Assembly (NCBI GenBank): GCA_050084985.1
Contig: JBITNC010000002.1
Span: forward strand, 1,488,001 to 1,552,000
Reading direction: 5' to 3'
DNA length: 64,000 nt
From: Nageia nagi
Taxonomy: Eukaryota; Pinophyta
Of the stretch, positions 60,239 through 64,000 are shown piece by piece. The stretch's first letter is position 1. Each line of letters starts with the position of its first letter. The position numbers and the translations under genes are program-made. The notes below the pieces were generated by a model. That model was not told the DNA's origin and made no database searches. It saw only the letters and a list, made by a program, of their open reading frames with translations.

Positions 60239-63200
60239 ATGGCAAGCGAAGAAGGTTTCTCATCTAACAAGGCACCTCTCTTTGATGGAACCAATTATGC
60301 TTTCTAGAAAATTCGAATGAAGACTTATCTCAGTGCATTGGGTTTTGGTACTTGGGATGCTGTTAAAAGGGGTTACACTCCTCCCCCTATAGGTCCATCA
60401 GATGAAGTAAAAAGAAAGGCATTTGAATGTGATGCAAAAGCAAGAAATGCTCTAATGTGTGGTCTTGTGGACAGTGAACTGGTGAAAGTTATGGCATGCA
60501 AATCTACAAATGAAATATGGAATAAGTTGAAGAGCATTCACGAAGGAGATGATAAAGTCAAGGAAGCAAAACTCCAAACTCATAGAGCTCAATTCGAAGT
60601 TCTAAAGATGAATGAAGATGAAACCATCGAAGCATACATGTTGAGAGTAAATGAAATTACTAATGCAATCAGAGGTCTTGGGGAAGAAATTGAAGATCAT
60701 GTCATCATGAAAAAGGTACTGTGATCTCTCACATCTCGTTTTGATTCAAAGGTGTCTGCTATTGAAGAAGCAAAAAATTTGAAAACTTTCAGCATGGATG
60801 AAATGCATGGATCACTGACTACTTATAAAATGAGGATCAAAAAAACAAAACATTCAGAAAAGGAAGCAACGTTTAAAGCCAATAATAATACCAAAGCCAA
60901 AATAGATTCTGATGATGAGGAACAATCTGATGGAGCAGAAGCAAATTTTGTTAGAAAGCTAAAAAGGGGAAAAGGTAAATATAAAGGCAAGCTATCGTTT
61001 AAATATTTTAACTATGGTGGTATTGGTCATTTCATTTCAAAATGTCCATATAGAAAAACTGATAAAGATGATCAAGAATCATATTTTGAGAAAAACCACA
61101 AAATGAAATCTCATGCTCGAAATAGAAGGTCAAATAGACAGAGCTTCATATCTAGAAATGAAGGCTCCACTGATGATGATTCCAGTAATGAATCAGAAAA
61201 AGAATATAATGGAGCATTGTTTATGGCATTTGAAGAGAAACTGAATGAAGATAATCAAAATGACCAAGAACATAAAAAAGAAGAGAAAGATGAAGAAAAT
61301 GACTGTGAGATTGAGGTTGATCTTGAAGAAGAACTAATAACAGCATTGAATGAACTGGATAAAGAAATAAAGAAAAATAAGAAACTCTCAAAAAGGTTTG
61401 ATGATGCAAGTAATATTATAGAAAACTTAAAAATAGAAGTGGAAGAATCTAGAAGGATAAATGAGAGTTTGGAGGAACAACTTCTTGTGAAATTTAAAAA
61501 TTACAGTAAGCTTGAAGAAGAAATAACTGGGCTATGTATGCAACTAGAGGAAGTCACCAAGAAAATTAGCTCTTTTGAATATCTAGAAGGAAGGTCGACT
61601 AAACTCAGCGAAATCATTAACAGTAAAAGAATGTTTTCTGATAAATCTGGTCTGGGATATGAACAAGGACAATCTTCCAATGACATAAAAAGGGAAAACA
61701 TAAAAGAAACCAAGAAGAAGGAAGATAGCTCAGGACTAGAGGATGATGGCTTCACTCAAGTGCATTCCAGAAGAAGACCCTATGCAGGACCAAGAAGTAC
61801 TCAACAATATAATAGCTACATCCATCCCTTCAATGGATACTGTTTCAAATGTAATGCGTATGGACACAAAATTTCTGAATGTAAGTATAATATCACTCCA
61901 AGAACCTTTGTTACTAGGAATGCATTCGGCCCATGAATGGAGTATCCAGTTGAGTGTTACAACTATCATGAATATGGACACATTGCCAGATTCTACAAAA
62001 ATAATCATGGCATGAGGTTCTTTCCACCGAGACAATTTCCTTCCATAAGACAAGATAAACAGTTTTAGAGCAGTCATCCACAAGAAGAAGAAAAGTATAA
62101 TAAAAAACAAGAAGTTGAAATAAAAGTAAAACAAGTCTGGAAAGAAAAGGAGAAACTCAGAGAGGATAAAGAGTCTTTAATCATTCAAACAACATTAAAA
62201 GCTCAAGACAAACCATCACCATGGATATTAGACAGCGGATGCTCAAGTCACATGACAGGTGACAAGAAGAAATTTCAAAAACTACAGGAATATGAAGGTG
62301 GGTCAGTAAGATTTGGAAACAATGATGGCGCATAGATTATCGGTAAAGGGATAGTCAAAATAAATGACGGCAACATCAAATTCGAAGAGGTATTATTTGT
62401 TGTGGGACTGAAGCATAATTTGTTGAGCGTCAGTCAAATATGTGACAAAGGAAATGATGAAATTTTCAAAAAGCATGGCTATGAGATCCGAAGGGCAAAT
62501 AGTGGTAGACTTGTAGCAATTGGTACAAGAACCTGTGGTAATTTATACACCTTATCAGATATTTCAGAGGGATCATGTCTTCTAGGCAAGGAGAGTGATG
62601 ATTGGCTATGGCATAAGAGATTGGGACACATCTATTTTAAAAACTTGATGAACATTTGCTCAAAAAGAGCAGTAAGAGATATGCCTAGTATCAACAAACC
62701 AGCAAATGATATTTGTGATTCATGCCAAAGGGGAAAGCAAACTCAGGCAAAGTTCAAAATGAAAGAATATCACACAAGCAGACCATTGGAAATCATACAC
62801 ATCGACCTATGCAGACCAATGAGAACACAAAGCGTTAATGGAGATAAGTATTTTATTCTGTTCATAGATGATTATTCAAGAATGACTTGGGTGCAATTTT
62901 TGAAACATAAATCTGAAGCTTTTGAAATGTTCAAAGCATTTAAAAATCAAGTAGAAAATCAGATAGAGAGGAGAATTAAATGTCTTCGCTCAGACAGAGG
63001 AGGTGAGTTCACTTCTGATGAGTTTTCTAAGTTTTGCATACAACACGGAATTAAAAGACAATTCTCTACAGTAAGAACTCCACAACAAAATGGAGTAGTT
63101 GAAAGAAAAAATAGAGCAGTACAAGAAATGGCTCGAACCATGCTGATAGAAAGCAAGGTTGCTAATAGGTTCTAGAAAGAAGCAGTGCATACTGCAGTGC

Positions 63201-64000
63201 ATATTCAAAATAGATGTATGATGCGACCACATGAGGACAGAACACCATATGAATTATGGTTTGGAAGAAAAGCTACAGTGAGGCACTTCAAGATATTTGG
63301 CAGTAAATGCTATATCAAGAGAATAGAAGAAAATTTAGGAAAGTTTGAGGATAGATCTGATGAAGGTATCTTTCTTGGTTACTCTTCGAAGAGCAAAGCA
63401 TACAGGTGTTACAATAAAAGGACAAAAATAATCGTTGATAGTGCTGATGTTCGTGTTGATGAGCAAAGAGATCTTCCCAAGAGAAATGATGATGATGATC
63501 TTCCTGCCTATCAAGATTCAATTGAAGAAGACAAAAAGAATAAAAACAAATCTAAGCCTCCTGTACAGCAATCACAAGTAAAGAAACTAGAAGATTCAAA
63601 TTTGCCAAGTAACCTAAATAATGTTTCAGAAAATGAGGTGGAAGAAGATGAAAATTCAAAAACTCCACCAAATAGATGGCACAAGGATCATCCACAAGAG
63701 CAAATCATCGATGAGTTTCATACAGGCATCCAAACTCGCAGAGGGGTTTCATGCACCTATTCTCTCCTATCCAATATAGAGCCTAAAAATGTCTCAGAAG
63801 CTAGCCAAGATGAAAGTTGGATGAAAGCAATGGAGGAATAACTCACTCAAATTGAAAAGAATGAAACATGGGAACTCGTTCCTAGACTAGCCAACAAAAA
63901 TGTGATTGGCACAAAGTGGGTTTTTCGCAATAAGTTGAATGAAGATGGGATAGTGGTTCGAAATAAAGCTAGACTTGTCTGCAAGGGATATGCTCAAGTT
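60239..64000 (+). pseudogene. SIRE-like copia gag-pol, continuing past the window
   Basis: ATG at 60239. One frame is kept over 3.76 kb with no frameshift but 7 stops: 60305, 60722, 61934, 62066, 62333, 63173, 63839. Order: gag (WDAVKRGYTPP, NEIWNKLKSIHEGDDKVKEA), first knuckle YFNYGGIGHFISKC with two Cys read as Tyr, acidic and coiled-coil region (about 61200-61600), intact knuckle CFKCNAYGHKISEC (61840-61880), damaged third knuckle CYNYHEYGHIARFY (61950-61992), protease PWILDSGCSSHMTG (62220-62260), pre-integrase DDWLWHKRLGH, integrase with HIDLCRP, RSDRGGEF and VVERKNR, then the start of RT (GTKWVFRNKLNEDG ... ARLVCKGYAQ) at the edge. It would copy and integrate the element if intact. Confidence 0.93.

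Larger units (their letters stand above)
58074..64000 (+). mobile_element. SIRE/Maximus-like copia element, 5' part (runs off the right edge)
   Basis: 5' LTR about 58074-60174, PBS TGGTATTAGAGCC (60177-60189, one change from standard), gag-pol from 60239 to the window end. Long coiled-coil gag with several zinc knuckles, D-D-W-L-W-H-K-R-L-G-H wording and LTR over 2 kb fit the SIRE/Maximus lineage. The 3' LTR is outside the window, so the LTR start and length are inferred from the TG end and the PBS. The element is inserted beside a copia protease remnant. Confidence 0.85.

Overview
The window looks like nuclear DNA of a seed plant with a very large, repeat-dominated genome. A conifer or other gymnosperm is my best guess, from the low gene density, AT-rich intergenic DNA, old decayed LTR elements and plant L1-type LINEs, but no single marker in the window proves it. 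There is one convincing host gene in 64 kb: an intronless RING-H2 E3 ubiquitin ligase with an N-terminal zinc ribbon (minus strand, 14416-15426), sitting in a GC-rich island. Almost everything else that can be named is a transposable element.

Layout. 1-2175: L1-type LINE remnant (LINE-A, plus strand) split by a complete 269-bp miniature LTR element (TRIM/SMART type, 1797-2065) with identical 64-bp LTRs. 2560-6260: a second LINE of another family (LINE-B, minus strand) with endonuclease, reverse transcriptase and C-terminal pieces. 7000-14080: AT-rich DNA with a few short tandem duplications and one unrecognised exon-like ORF near 11.4 kb. 14416-15570: RING gene and its promoter. 16991-20979: two direct copies of a ~1.56-kb repeat; the first copy carries a 643-bp insertion that the second lacks. 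22560-43100: a third LINE (LINE-C, plus) cut in two by an 18.9-kb nest of three LTR elements, one inside the other: a gag-only element (22765-41689), a minus-strand copia element (24103-40654) inside it, and a plus-strand copia element of the same family (27063-35264) inside that. The target duplications are TAATC and CTTGT for the two inner layers and GAAAT/TAAAT for the outer one. LTR divergence falls from the outer to the inner layer, as nesting requires. 43108-57684: a gypsy (Tat-like) element with 2.04-kb LTRs, an RNase H-like domain placed before the reverse transcriptase, and a long degenerate 3' ORF after integrase. 57690-58073: copia protease remnant (minus). 58074-64000: 5' LTR and most of gag-pol of a SIRE/Maximus-like copia element that runs off the right edge.

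The elements do not form a working system. They are a layered record of insertions followed by decay. In the two younger copia elements the reading frame is largely preserved and is broken mainly by Gln, Arg and Trp codons turned into stops, the pattern expected from deamination of methylated cytosine. Points of special interest are the TRIM, the gag-only outer element, unlike GC-rich inserts at about the same leader position of two sibling copia elements, and repeated TGACGTCA-derived motifs in two unrelated LTR families.
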